Source: an uncultured Pelagibacteraceae bacterium
GTDB lineage: Bacteria; Pseudomonadota; Alphaproteobacteria; Pelagibacterales; Pelagibacteraceae
NCBI GenBank assembly: GCA_902521805.1
Contig: CABYTL010000002.1
Coordinates: 1-64,000, forward strand
Direction: 5' to 3'
Length of the DNA: 64,000 bases
Within the stretch, counting starts at the first letter, position 1, and each line of letters begins with the position of its first letter. The notes under the pieces are model-generated. The model had not been told where the DNA came from, did no database searches, and saw nothing but the letters and a program-made list of their open reading frames with translations. Below are positions 55,219-64,000 of the stretch, in pieces. The translations under genes and the position numbers were made by a program.

Positions 55219-56231
55219 TTTAAATTCCTAATTTTTTTAGAAAAATTTTTATCAAAAATATTTTTAAGTATTTGAAATTTTATATCATTTTTCATCCTTA
55301 ACTCTATTAATCTCCAGGCATAAGGTATTAGATTTAAATATTTTTTTTTTTTATCTCTAAGGGCAAGTCTTGTAAAAATCCCTATTATTTTCATATTTCT
55401 AAGTACTGAAAGAATTTTAAAATCATTTAAGAAATCACTACTATTAAAAGATTTTTTTTTTGATCCTATATAATAGTTATAAATTTTTTCCTTTAGCGTG
55501 TTATTTGATGCAAATCTTACATCATCTATCAAAGATGCCAAATCATAAGCTTTATTTCCACGTACAGCATCTTGTGAATCGATTACAGCGAACTGATTTT
55601 TATATTTCATTAAATTCGATACATGAAAATCTTTATGTACAAAAACTCTATCTTTTAATTTAATATTAGATAATAAAAAATTTATCTCTTTATGAATTGA
55701 ATAATTTAATTTTTTTAACTTTTTTTTTGGTATAAATTTTTTAGTATACCAGCTTGTAAATAATTTTGCCTCAGAAAATAATTTTTCCTGATTATAATCG
55801 GGAATTGTATAAATTTTCCCTTTAAAATTTTCATTTTTATATTCTTTTATTTTTTGTATTTTATTCAGAAGATCAATTGATTTTTTATATAATCTTAATT
55901 TGTTAACTGATTTTTTTTTTAAGAGATCATAAATAGTTTCATTTCCAAAATCTTCTATTTCTATAAAATTTTTTTTATATTTTTCATCAAATAATTTTGG
56001 AGCTAAAATATTATTTTTTATCAATAACTTATTTACAGCATCGTAAATTAGCAAGTTTTTCTTTTTTTCTTTTTTTGCAAAAATAATTATTGAGGAATTA
56101 TTATCACTGAATTTTCTGTAAAAAAATCTTAATGAAGCATCACCTTTAATTTTTTTTATTTTTGCTCCATTAAAATTCATTTTTTTAAAATCTTTGTATT
56201 TTAATAGATCTTCGATCAAAGTTATTTTCAT
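55215..56231 (-). CDS. amgK: N-acetylmuramate/N-acetylglucosamine anomeric kinase (AmgK-like)
   Basis: Aminoglycoside-phosphotransferase-fold kinase that likely phosphorylates the anomeric carbon of MurNAc/GlcNAc. Starting at ATG 56231 it has 338 residues; a TTG lies at 56237 and an ATG at 56180 is an alternative start just past tsaE. KGDASLRFFYRKF, the Brenner-type catalytic FVHKDFHVSNLM (near residue 197) and FAVIDSQDAVRGNKAYDLASLID (near 214) match AmgK/APH. The sequence before GDAS fits the family, so I keep the longer start despite its 47-bp overlap with tsaE. It precedes murU. Confidence 0.87.
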   Translation of the reverse strand: MKITLIEDLLKYKDFKKMNFNGAKIKKIKGDASLRFFYRKFSDNNSSIIIFAKKEKKKNLLIYDAVNKLLIKNNILAPKLFDEKYKKNFIEIEDFGNETIYDLLKKKSVNKLRLYKKSIDLLNKIQKIKEYKNENFKGKIYTIPDYNQEKLFSEAKLFTSWYTKKFIPKKKLKKLNYSIHKEINFLLSNIKLKDRVFVHKDFHVSNLMKYKNQFAVIDSQDAVRGNKAYDLASLIDDVRFASNNTLKEKIYNYYIGSKKKSFNSSDFLNDFKILSVLRNMKIIGIFTRLALRDKKKKYLNLIPYAWRLIELRMKNDIKFQILKNIFDKNFSKKIRNLK

Positions 56232-56634
56232 ATTCAAAAAATAAACTTATTCTGTTTTTAATCATTTTTTCAATTTTTTCAGGCCACTCTATTAGAGTTA
56301 AGTTTTTGTCAATATTCTCTAATAATCCGATATTATTTATTTCCTGAATGTTTTTTAATCTAAATAAATCATAATGATAAATTATAAAATCTCCACTATC
56401 ATATTCGTTAACTAAATTAAAAGTTGGACTCGTAACTTCTGTTAATTTAAGATCACTGTTCTTTTGAAAGTTATTAATCAAGTGTTTTATAAAGGTTGTT
56501 TTTCCAACACCAATTTCACCATATAAAAAAACCACATCACCTTTTTTTAAAATATGAGAAAATTTTTTAGCTAATTTGACAGTATCAACCTCTAAAGTTA
56601 TATCTATTTTTTCGCTATTAGTAGCGATACGCAT
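56185..56634 (-). CDS. tsaE: tRNA threonylcarbamoyladenosine biosynthesis ATPase TsaE
   Basis: P-loop protein required with TsaB and TsaD for the t6A37 modification of tRNA. The 149-residue protein has Walker [16 protein letters not shown] (near residue 40), [14 protein letters not shown] (near 68, containing the Thr switch) and YHYDLFRL (near 86). LIEWPEKIE near 113 completes the TsaE signature. It overlaps ahcY by 17 bp and amgK by about 47 bp, unusually long overlaps for one operon. TsaB/TsaD are not in the window. Confidence 0.95.
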   Translation of the reverse strand: MRIATNSEKIDITLEVDTVKLAKKFSHILKKGDVVFLYGEIGVGKTTFIKHLINNFQKNSDLKLTEVTSPTFNLVNEYDSGDFIIYHYDLFRLKNIQEINNIGLLENIDKNLTLIEWPEKIEKMIKNRISLFFEYENNFDRRSIKIQRF

Positions 56635-57904
56635 CAGGTTTGTAGGGGCCGTCTGGGGCTACGCTTATGTAATCTGCTTGATCTTTAGACATTTTAGTTA
56701 GTTTTGCACCAACTTTTTCTAAATGTAATTTTGCAACTTTTTCATCAAGATGTTTTGGAAGAACATAAACTTTATTTTCATACTTATCTGAATTATTCCA
56801 TAATTCAATCTGTGCTGTAACTTGATTTGTAAATGAAGCACTCATTACAAAGCTAGGGTGTCCAGTTGCACAACCTAAATTTACAAGTCTACCTTCGGCT
56901 AATAAAATTATTCTCTTATCACTTGGTAATGTTATTTCATGAACTTGTGGTTTAATTTCGTCCCATTTATAATTTTTTAAAGCATCAACTTGTATTTCAT
57001 TATCAAAATGTCCAATATTACATAGAATAGCTCTATCCTTCATGTCTCTCATATGGTCTGCTGTTACAATATCTTTATTTCCTGTTGCTGTTACAACTAT
57101 ATCTGCCTCTTTAATCATTTCATCCATAAGAACTACCTCGTAGCCCTCCATGGCCGCTTGAAGCGCACAAATAGGATCTGTTTCTGTAACCATAACTCTT
57201 GCACCACTTTGTCTTAATGATGCTGCACTTCCTTTTCCAACATCACCAAATCCTGCGACTATTGCTACTTTACCTGACATCATAACATCTGTAGCTCTTT
57301 TAATTCCGTCTACTAAACTTTCTCTACATCCGTATAAATTATCAAATTTAGATTTTGTGACTGAGTCATTTACGTTTATCGCAGGAACCATTAATGTTTT
57401 ATTTTGTTCCATTTTCTTTAAAGCTAATACTCCTGTTGTTGTTTCCTCAGAAAGACCTTTTACATCTTTTAACAAATCTTTGTACTCCTTATGCATAAGG
57501 GCAGTTAAATCTCCACCATCATCAAGAATCATATTTGGTTTCCAATCTTTTTTTCCTTCAATTGTTTGTTTCACACACCACCAATATTCTTCTTCTGTCT
57601 CTCCTTTCCAAGCAAATACAGGTACACCAGCTTTTGCTATGGCTGCAGCTGCATGGTCCTGTGTTGAAAAAATATTACATGAAGACCATCTTACCTCAGC
57701 TCCTAAATCAATTAAGGTCTCAATTAGGACAGCAGTTTGAATAGTCATATGTAAACAGCCCAAAATTCTTGCTCCTTTAAGAGGTTTTTTTCCATTGTAC
57801 TCTTTGCGAAGAGCCATTAAACCTGGCATTTCTGTCTCTGCTAAAGAAATTTCTTTCCTTCCAAATCCAGCTTGAGAAATGTCTTTTACTTTGAAATCTT
57901 CCAT
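56618..57904 (-). CDS. ahcY: Adenosylhomocysteinase
   Basis: Hydrolyses S-adenosylhomocysteine to adenosine and homocysteine, relieving inhibition of methyltransferases. The 428-residue NAD-dependent enzyme shows [15 protein letters not shown] (near residue 50), [18 protein letters not shown] (near 73), the NAD-binding [14 protein letters not shown] (near 218) and [14 protein letters not shown] (near 350), and ends in KPDAYRY. The 43-bp leader before it is too short for a known SAH riboswitch. In related Alphaproteobacteria hprK, a PTS IIA gene and ptsH lie between chvG and ahcY; here they are absent. Confidence 0.98.
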   Translation of the reverse strand: MEDFKVKDISQAGFGRKEISLAETEMPGLMALRKEYNGKKPLKGARILGCLHMTIQTAVLIETLIDLGAEVRWSSCNIFSTQDHAAAAIAKAGVPVFAWKGETEEEYWWCVKQTIEGKKDWKPNMILDDGGDLTALMHKEYKDLLKDVKGLSEETTTGVLALKKMEQNKTLMVPAINVNDSVTKSKFDNLYGCRESLVDGIKRATDVMMSGKVAIVAGFGDVGKGSAASLRQSGARVMVTETDPICALQAAMEGYEVVLMDEMIKEADIVVTATGNKDIVTADHMRDMKDRAILCNIGHFDNEIQVDALKNYKWDEIKPQVHEITLPSDKRIILLAEGRLVNLGCATGHPSFVMSASFTNQVTAQIELWNNSDKYENKVYVLPKHLDEKVAKLHLEKVGAKLTKMSKDQADYISVAPDGPYKPDAYRY

Positions 57905-57947
57905 GATGGGGGTTCTAACAATAATACTTTATTTAATCAATAAGTCT

Positions 57948-59489
57948 TTATGCCTTTGGAAATAATATTTCCAAATTTGCTCCATTTTTGTCCATCCTAT
58001 TTGATGCAGTTATAGAAGCCTTATGAAGTTCGACTAAATTTTTAACAATATTCAAACCAAGGCCAGAATGTTGTCCAAATTTATCGGGTCTATTACTGTA
58101 AAATCTATTAAATACTCTATTAGTGTCTCTCTCTTTAAATCCTGGGCCCTCGTCTGTAATATTAATTTGAACCTGATTATTAAAATTTTTTGTAACCTTA
58201 ACTTCAATCTTTTGATTAACTTTACTGAACGAAATTGCATTATCTAATAAATTTGCAATTATTTGCTCAACTCTATTTTCAATTCCATTAATGATATAGT
58301 TATTTTTTTCCTCATATTTGCATATTATTTTAATTCCTCCTTTAGCATGATGAATATTATTGTAATCATCAACAACTGATTGAATAATTGGAATTAAATC
58401 AATTTGTTTGAATCTTTCTTTACTTAACGCAACTTCATCTTTTAATATTTGAGAATAATCAGTAATCAATCTTTCAATTCTTTGAACATCATGACTTAAA
58501 ATATTTATTAATTTTAATCTTTCACCTGCCTCTTTAGTATCATTAAGTATCTCTGAAGCACTCTTTAGTGATGCTAAAGGATTCCTAATTTCATGAACTA
58601 AATCAGTTGAAAAATTTTCAGCATGGGAAATTCTTTTTTGAAGTTCTAAGGTCATATCATCAAGAGATTTAGAAAGTAGTCCTAATTCATCATTTCTTAT
58701 TTTGAGATTATCTATATTAATTTTTTTATTATCTTTATTTTTAATTTTATTGATATAATTCACTAAATTTTCAATTGGCTTTAAAAAATATCTATTAAGT
58801 ACATATGAGAAAATTAATATTACAATTCCAACAGCAAACGCAGTTCTTATTACAAATGTTTTTCTCTCGTTTATTGCTGCTATTACATCATTTGCATTTT
58901 CAGTAATGGCTATATATCCAATATTTTTATCTTCACTAAAAACATTTCTAATAGTTGTTAATTTGAAGTTATTAAACTCTTGCTGAGTGAATGTATGGGG
59001 AATTCCAAATTTTTTTGATCCTGCATAATTAAAAAGAATATCCTTTAAAGATACAAGATTATCTGTACCTATATTAATATTTTTTTCCTCTGTAATTTTT
59101 TTTGTTTTTTCTTCATTTAAGATTTCTAATTCAATTATATCTAATCTTGAGGAAAATGACCTAGGATCAAGATCAAGAGTATCAGTATCTCCTACTAAAT
59201 TAAATTCATTGTTAAAGAAAATTACCCTATCAAGACTTTGAAAAATAAATCTTGTAGAAAATAAAAATTTTCTTATATCCTCTTCATTAAATTTAATCTC
59301 CAGTCTATCCAAATTTTCAATAGTGTTATTAATTATTTTTATATGATTTGATGATTTCTTTTTAATTAGGTTTGGTTGAACATTTTTTAGATATATAAAA
59401 GTAAGTAAACCAATTATTGTAAAAAAAATTAAATTTATTAATAAAAATTTTTTTAATATTGATAAATTTTTTAAAAGATAACTAAACAT
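57948..59489 (-). CDS. chvG: Sensor histidine kinase ChvG (ExoS-like)
   Basis: Membrane sensor of an envelope/acid stress two-component system. I start at ATG 59489 (MFSYLLKN, 513 residues), whose A overlaps the chvI stop; TTG 59492 is the longer option. Two membrane helices (about residues 12-33 and 214-236) bracket a periplasmic sensor domain. HAMP (to about 290), the H-box FSTDLVHEIRNPLASLKSASE (His near 298), N-box NLLDNAISFS and G-box DEGPGFKERD and GQHSGLGLNIVKNL follow. Pairing with chvI and gene order support ChvG rather than a generic kinase. Confidence 0.9.
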   Translation of the reverse strand: MFSYLLKNLSILKKFLLINLIFFTIIGLLTFIYLKNVQPNLIKKKSSNHIKIINNTIENLDRLEIKFNEEDIRKFLFSTRFIFQSLDRVIFFNNEFNLVGDTDTLDLDPRSFSSRLDIIELEILNEEKTKKITEEKNINIGTDNLVSLKDILFNYAGSKKFGIPHTFTQQEFNNFKLTTIRNVFSEDKNIGYIAITENANDVIAAINERKTFVIRTAFAVGIVILIFSYVLNRYFLKPIENLVNYINKIKNKDNKKINIDNLKIRNDELGLLSKSLDDMTLELQKRISHAENFSTDLVHEIRNPLASLKSASEILNDTKEAGERLKLINILSHDVQRIERLITDYSQILKDEVALSKERFKQIDLIPIIQSVVDDYNNIHHAKGGIKIICKYEEKNNYIINGIENRVEQIIANLLDNAISFSKVNQKIEVKVTKNFNNQVQINITDEGPGFKERDTNRVFNRFYSNRPDKFGQHSGLGLNIVKNLVELHKASITASNRMDKNGANLEILFPKA

Positions 59490-60196
59490 CAACTAACATT
59501 CCACCTATATCCACTTCCATACCTAGTTTCTATAGCTGAAAAATCAGCATCAACCTTTTTAAATTTTTTTCTAATTCTTTTGACATGACTGTCAATCGTT
59601 CTATCCTCAATATCGGTATCTTCTCTATATGCAATATCCATAAGTTGAGCTCTTTCTTTTATTATTCCGGGTCTTTTTGCTAGCTCTTTAACTATTAAAA
59701 ATTCTGTAGTAGTTAGTTTGTCTGGCAATTGTTTTCCATTCCACTCGCACTCCAATTGTGATGGGTCTAATTTCAACTTACCGTGAGAAATAATACTTTT
59801 ATTCTCTTCGATGCTATTATCTACCTCATTCTTTCTTAATTGAACTCTTATTCTTTCAATTAAAACTTTGATTGAGAAACCTCCTGATTTTTTAATAAAA
59901 TCGTCTGCACCAAGTTTTAAACCCAACAATTCATCAACTTCTTCATCTTTTGAAGTAAGAAATATAACTGGCAAAGAAGTTTTTTTTCTTAATTTTTTTA
60001 ATAATTCTTCACCATCCATTTTTGGCATCTTAATATCTATAACTGCTAGATCGGGAGGGGTTCTTGTCAAACCAATTAATGCACTTTCTCCATCTATATA
60101 TGTTTGAACCTTAAAACCCTCTTTCTCTAAAGCTATACTTAAACTTGTTAGAATATTTCTGTCATCATCTACTAATGCTATAGTTTGTTTCTGCAT
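59489..60196 (-). CDS. chvI: Response regulator ChvI (OmpR/PhoB family)
   Basis: DNA-binding regulator partnered with ChvG. The 235-residue protein has a receiver domain with Asp12-Asp13, phosphoacceptor Asp54 in [12 protein letters not shown], Thr/Ser switch in FLTSKD (near 86) and Lys in DDFIKKSGG (near 108). A winged-helix effector domain follows (about 140-235) with [14 protein letters not shown] and RYGSGYRW. The sequence ISIKVL in this linker region is typical of ChvI-like OmpR members. It lies 49 bp after polA and overlaps chvG by one base. Confidence 0.92.
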   Translation of the reverse strand: MQKQTIALVDDDRNILTSLSIALEKEGFKVQTYIDGESALIGLTRTPPDLAVIDIKMPKMDGEELLKKLRKKTSLPVIFLTSKDEEVDELLGLKLGADDFIKKSGGFSIKVLIERIRVQLRKNEVDNSIEENKSIISHGKLKLDPSQLECEWNGKQLPDKLTTTEFLIVKELAKRPGIIKERAQLMDIAYREDTDIEDRTIDSHVKRIRKKFKKVDADFSAIETRYGSGYRWNVS

Positions 60197-60245
60197 GAAC
60201 TACTTTAAAAATACTAAATTGTTCTAATTTGGGCAATGAATTTAA

Positions 60246-63023
60246 TTAATGAAGTGCTCCCCAATTATCTCCACTATTTATATCTACTGTTAAAGGGATT
60301 GAAAATGAATGATAATCACTATTTGCAACACTCATCATTTCATCTTTGATGATCTTCATCATCTTTTGCATTTCACTTTTTTTAACCTCAAAAATCAGTT
60401 CATCATGTATTTGAAGTAACATTTTAGATTTAATAGATTTTTGCTCATTTAATTTATTATATAGCCTAATCATTGCTAATCGCATGATTTCAGAGGCAGA
60501 TCCCTGGATAGGAGCATTGATAGCTGCTCTTTCCTGAAAATTTCTTATGTTGTAGTTTTTATCATTAATAGAGTTAAAATGAGACCTCCTACCAAAAATA
60601 TTATTTACATATCCACTTTTTCTACAAAATTTAATTGTATTATCCATATAAACCTTAATTTCTGGAAATTTTGCAAAATATGAATTTAGAAACTCCTCTG
60701 CTTGATAATTTGAAACATTAATTTGTTTAGCTAAACCATACTGTGATATTCCATAAATAATTCCAAAATTTATAGCCTTTGCTTTTCTTCTTTGGTCTTT
60801 ATCTACTTTTTTAAGATCAATATTAAATATTTGGCTTGCAGTTAAAGAATGAATATCTTCATTATTTTTAAATGCTTTCTTTAATTCTTTTACATCTGCT
60901 ATATCTGCTAAAATTCTCATTTCAATTTGATTATAATCTGCAGAAATAAGAACATTATCTTTTTCGGCAATAAATGCTTTTCTAATGTCTCTGCCGTCAT
61001 CAGTTTTGATTGGAATATTTTGTAAATTTGGATCACTTGAGGCTAGTCTTCCTGTAGTAGTGGCTGCCAAGAGAAATGATGTATGAACCCTTTTTGTATT
61101 TGGATTTAAATGTTCTGGCAAAGAGTCCGAGTAGGTATTCTTTAATTTTGATAATTGTCTCCAATCTAAAACTAGTTTAGCAAAATCATGTCCCTTGAAT
61201 GCAAGATCCTCTAAAACAGAAGCACTAGTTGCAAAGCTTCCTTTTTTTGTTTTCTTAAGACCAGTTATTTTCAAATCATTATAAATTATCTCCCCAAGTT
61301 GCTTGGGAGATGCAATATTAAATTCTTTTTTTGAAATTTTAAAAATTTCATTTTGAATTTTTTCAATCTTTTTTCCAAATTTTAATGATAAGGATCTTAA
61401 AAATTTATTATCAACTTTAATGCCTTCTATCTCCATGAAAGCTAAAATTTTTATTAATGGTTTTTCAAAAATTTCATAAATATTTAATAATTTTTCAGAT
61501 TTAAGATTCTTATAAAACTTTTTATAAAGCCTATAAGTAACATCTGCATCTTCAGCTGCATAATCTTTTGCTTTTTCAATCTCAACTTCACTAAAATTAA
61601 TTTCTTTTTTACCTGTGCCAACTAATTCTTTAAATTTTATTGGTTTATGATTTAGATGAATTTCAGATAAAGTATCCATATTATGTCTATTTTTTCCAGC
61701 ATCGAGCACATAAGACATTAACATTGTATCTTCAATTGAATTTAAGATGATTCCTTGTTTATAAAAAACTATGAAATCAAATTTTATATTCTGACCGATT
61801 TTTTTTATACTAGAATCCTCTAAAAGAGGTTTAATTTTTTTTAAAACGTCTTTTTTAATAAGACAGCCTGTAGATTTGTGTCCTACTGGTATATAGCAAG
61901 CCTTACCAATCTTTGTGCTTAAAGAAATTCCCACTAAATTTGCTTGATGTGGATCAAGAGAGTCTGTTTCTGTATCAACAGCAATTTCGCCAATTTCTTC
62001 TGCTTCTTCTATCCATCTATCAATTTCATTTAAATTTTTAATTAACTGGTAATTCTTGTTATTTATTTCATCTACATATTTTTTTGTATCTTTTATTTCA
62101 CTGACAGATTTTTTTGAATTAGGTTCGCCATAAGCAGAAATAACTGAACTCAATAATCTATTAAATTCCATTTCTCGTAAAAATTCGTAAAGTTTGTCTT
62201 TGTCTATTTCTTTTAATCTAAATTCACTTAACTCTCTGTCAACTGGTACATTATGTTTTAAAGTTACAAGCTCTTTGCTTATTAACGCTTTATCTTGATT
62301 TTCAGTAAGAGTTTCTCTTCTTTTATTTTGTTTAATTTCATGTGTAGATTTTAATAGTTTTTCCAATGTTCCATATTTATTTATAAGCTCCGCTGCAGTT
62401 TTAACTCCTATGCCTGGAACACCAGGAACATTATCGCTACTATCACCAGCTAAAGCTTGAACATCTATAACTTTGCTGGCATCTACACCAAACTTCTTAA
62501 AAACATCATCTTCATTGATAAATTTATTTTTTAAAGGATCAAAAATTCGAACGTCTTTTTTATATAATTGCATCAAATCTTTATCTGATGAAACAATTGT
62601 TACTTTTGCTCCTATCTTTAAAATTTGATCAACATATGTTGCTATTAAGTCATCTGCCTCATAATTAACAAAATCCACAGAAGATAAATTAAATGCTAAG
62701 ACTGATTTTCTGATATACTTGAACTGTGGTGCTAAATCGTCTGGTGCTTCTGATCTATTTGCTTTGTATTCACTGTAAATTTCATTTCTAAAAGTTTTTC
62801 TTGCTGAATCAAATATTACTGCAAAATGTGTCGGTTTTTGTAAATTTTGATTAGATTTTGAATCTTCTAACAATTTAAATAACATGCTGCAAAATCCACT
62901 TACAGCTCCTGTTGGTAAGCCATCACTTTTTCTAGTCAATGGCGGCAAAGCATAATAAGCTCTAAAGATATATCCAGAGCCATCAATTAAATAAAAATGA
63001 TCTGTTTTTTGAATTTTATTCAT
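60246..63023 (-). CDS. polA: DNA polymerase I
   Basis: Repair and Okazaki-fragment polymerase. The 925-residue protein has a 5'-nuclease domain (residues 1 to about 290; YIFRAYYALP, FDSARKTFR, GDSSDNVPG), a 3'-5' exonuclease domain with DTETDSLD (near 347) and a family A polymerase domain. The latter has motif A DYNQIEMRILAD (near 695), motif B RRKAKAINFGIIYGIS (near 745) and motif C QIHDELIFEV (near 873). The intact DxE of the proofreading site suggests active exonuclease, unlike Taq-type enzymes. It is divergent from bioY by 114 bp. Confidence 0.98.
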   Translation of the reverse strand: MNKIQKTDHFYLIDGSGYIFRAYYALPPLTRKSDGLPTGAVSGFCSMLFKLLEDSKSNQNLQKPTHFAVIFDSARKTFRNEIYSEYKANRSEAPDDLAPQFKYIRKSVLAFNLSSVDFVNYEADDLIATYVDQILKIGAKVTIVSSDKDLMQLYKKDVRIFDPLKNKFINEDDVFKKFGVDASKVIDVQALAGDSSDNVPGVPGIGVKTAAELINKYGTLEKLLKSTHEIKQNKRRETLTENQDKALISKELVTLKHNVPVDRELSEFRLKEIDKDKLYEFLREMEFNRLLSSVISAYGEPNSKKSVSEIKDTKKYVDEINNKNYQLIKNLNEIDRWIEEAEEIGEIAVDTETDSLDPHQANLVGISLSTKIGKACYIPVGHKSTGCLIKKDVLKKIKPLLEDSSIKKIGQNIKFDFIVFYKQGIILNSIEDTMLMSYVLDAGKNRHNMDTLSEIHLNHKPIKFKELVGTGKKEINFSEVEIEKAKDYAAEDADVTYRLYKKFYKNLKSEKLLNIYEIFEKPLIKILAFMEIEGIKVDNKFLRSLSLKFGKKIEKIQNEIFKISKKEFNIASPKQLGEIIYNDLKITGLKKTKKGSFATSASVLEDLAFKGHDFAKLVLDWRQLSKLKNTYSDSLPEHLNPNTKRVHTSFLLAATTTGRLASSDPNLQNIPIKTDDGRDIRKAFIAEKDNVLISADYNQIEMRILADIADVKELKKAFKNNEDIHSLTASQIFNIDLKKVDKDQRRKAKAINFGIIYGISQYGLAKQINVSNYQAEEFLNSYFAKFPEIKVYMDNTIKFCRKSGYVNNIFGRRSHFNSINDKNYNIRNFQERAAINAPIQGSASEIMRLAMIRLYNKLNEQKSIKSKMLLQIHDELIFEVKKSEMQKMMKIIKDEMMSVANSDYHSFSIPLTVDINSGDNWGALH

Positions 63024-63137
63024 GAAATTTAATTAAATATTACAATGCTAAAATAATCTGTACATAAAAAAATTTACTTTCATTTATTATAACAATAATA
63101 AGTAGATTATTTTTCATATTTTGAGTACTATTTCATA

Positions 63138-63689
63138 ATGGAACTAACAAAAAATCATTCACAAGCTAAATTAATTAAATCTCTGGTTGTTGTGATTCTT
63201 GGTTCGATAGCACTAACAATATCTGCTAAAATCAAAATTCCTTTTTACCCAGTTCCTATGACTATGCAAACATTTGTTGTATTATTTTTGGGATTAAGTT
63301 TAGGACATAAAATTGCACTAGCAACAATAGGATTATATTTAATTGAAGGTATTGCAGGGCTTCCTGTATTTTCAAATTCTCCTGAAAAGGGTGTCGGATT
63401 AGTTTATTTTACTGGACCAACTATGGGTTACTTAATCGGTTTTTTAACAGCTTGTTACCTAGCTTCCAAAGTAAAAGCCAGTGATAATTTCTTTTTAGTT
63501 TTATTTAAATTAATTTTCGCAACTTCAACAATATATATTTTAGGTCTAATTTGGCTTGGAATAATTATTGGATGGGATAAGCCAATTTTTACACTAGGTG
63601 CAAAACCGTTTTTATTAGCTGAAATTTTTAAGATTACGATTTTGGCAATTACGACTAAACAAATAATTAAAATTAAAAAATTTATCTAG
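63138..63689 (+). CDS. bioY: Biotin transporter BioY
   Basis: Substrate-binding S component for biotin uptake. The 183-residue protein has about six hydrophobic segments. KIKIPFYPVPMTMQTFVVLFLG (near residue 30) is the typical BioY motif, with LYLIEGIAGLPVFS (near 72) and GPTMGYLIGFLTACYLASK (near 93). The ECF ATPase genes bioM/bioN are not adjacent; solitary BioY is known to function alone or with shared components. A biotin scavenging need is a plausible reading for a streamlined genome. The 3' end overlaps the convergent regulator by 8 bp. Confidence 0.93.
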   Translation: MELTKNHSQAKLIKSLVVVILGSIALTISAKIKIPFYPVPMTMQTFVVLFLGLSLGHKIALATIGLYLIEGIAGLPVFSNSPEKGVGLVYFTGPTMGYLIGFLTACYLASKVKASDNFFLVLFKLIFATSTIYILGLIWLGIIIGWDKPIFTLGAKPFLLAEIFKITILAITTKQIIKIKKFI

Positions 63690-64000
63690 GAGATCTTTTA
63701 GATAGTATTCTTTGAAGAGTTCTTCTATGCATTTTAAGTCTTCTTGCAGTTTCAGAAACATTTCTATTACATAATTCAAAAACTCTATGAATATGTTCCC
63801 ATTTTACTCGATCAGCTGACATAGGATTTTCTGGCGGGGCAGCTTTTTTTAATGGATCTGCTAATAAAGCTTTTTCAACATCATCCGCATCGGCAGGTTT
63901 TGCTAAATAATCAATTGCACCTTCTTTAATTGCTGCAACTGCAGTAGGTATATTTCCATAACCAGTTAGCATAATTATTCTACTTGATGAATTTGAAGTT
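63682..64000 (-). CDS. regA: RegA/ActR/PrrA-type redox response regulator (partial, N-terminus beyond window)
   Basis: C-terminal part of the RegA family, which with RegB/PrrB controls redox-responsive genes. The open frame runs to base 64000 with no start, so the receiver's N-terminal half is missing. Visible are LTGYGNIPTAVAAIKEGAIDYLAKPADADDV, near-identical to the RegA receiver C-terminus with the conserved Lys, then a Pro-rich linker and the Fis-type helix-turn-helix VKWEHIHRVFELCNRNVSETARRLKMHRRTLQRIL. That HTH is the RegA hallmark. It is convergent with bioY (8-bp overlap). Confidence 0.93.
   Translation of the reverse strand, partial: TSNSSSRIIMLTGYGNIPTAVAAIKEGAIDYLAKPADADDVEKALLADPLKKAAPPENPMSADRVKWEHIHRVFELCNRNVSETARRLKMHRRTLQRILSKRSPR

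Noticed and set aside
57905-57947. SAH or SAM riboswitch before ahcY
   Set aside because: Only 43 bases are available and no conserved pseudoknot pattern is visible.

Overview
The window looks like a piece of a chromosome from a streamlined, free-living marine alphaproteobacterium of the SAR11 clade (Pelagibacterales). This rests on four things seen directly: very low GC with A/T-rich codon use; genes packed with 0-50 bp between them and many 1-4 bp stop/start overlaps; typical alphaproteobacterial neighbourhoods (coxB-coxA-ctaB-coxF-ctaG-coxC, lspA-DUF3035, chvI-chvG...ahcY-tsaE-amgK-murU); and no insertion sequences, prophage, CRISPR, tRNA or rRNA. I cannot run a database search, so the clade call is inference.

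Layout. 1-4704 (minus strand): aa3-type cytochrome c oxidase operon with heme O synthase, Cu chaperone CtaG and a 41-residue CoxF-like protein; coxC runs off the left edge. 4765-8642: rsmE, then a small plus-strand detoxification/redox cluster (2-haloacid dehalogenase, CDGSH Fe-S protein with an in-frame TGA in its second motif, pirin, quinone oxidoreductase), and a DUF2721 membrane protein. 8694-14341: ubiA followed by a lipid A/Kdo cluster (MsbA-type ABC transporter, waaA, lpxK, lpxL-like). 14343-22771: DUF2093, purD, rsmD, pgi, then lspA-ileS-ribF and a HAD phosphatase. 22838-24939: groESL with a sigma-32-like promoter and a clear terminator. 24964-34233: surface-polysaccharide acyltransferase, a 38-residue basic protein, typA, YczE-like membrane protein, DUF6134, renalase-like flavoprotein, pmbA and tldD. 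34319-41887: DCC protein, two unknowns including a Lys-rich coiled-coil protein, cfa, a DapA-like aldolase, GT9, a DnaJ-like membrane protein and oligopeptidase B. 41891-42467: hsp20 with a sigma-32-like promoter and a ROSE-like RNA thermometer. 42470-54551: a lipoprotein, purine permease and phosphoribosyltransferase, GT17, DUF1330, AlkA-like glycosylase, EamA transporter, msrA, sulfurtransferase, RND efflux pair, lytic transglycosylase, VanZ-like protein and gpmA. 54529-63023 (minus): polA, chvI, chvG, ahcY, tsaE, amgK, murU. 63138-64000: bioY and the C-terminal part of a RegA/ActR regulator cut by the right edge.

The content is mostly housekeeping: respiration, outer-membrane lipid A, translation and rRNA modification, proteostasis (GroESL, Hsp20, TldD/PmbA, oligopeptidase B), cell-wall recycling (AmgK/MurU, SLT) and stress signalling (ChvG/ChvI, RegA). 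No stretch over about 130 bp lacks a gene, except 27025-27324, which holds the small basic ORF at 27121-27237.

Most notable are the putative ROSE-type thermometer with near-consensus sigma-32 promoter before hsp20, the TGA replacing a cluster-ligand Cys codon in the CDGSH gene, an RND adaptor that appears to lack its alpha-hairpin, a chvG-ahcY junction where the hprK-PTS genes of relatives are absent, and an almost complete lack of space between convergent genes.
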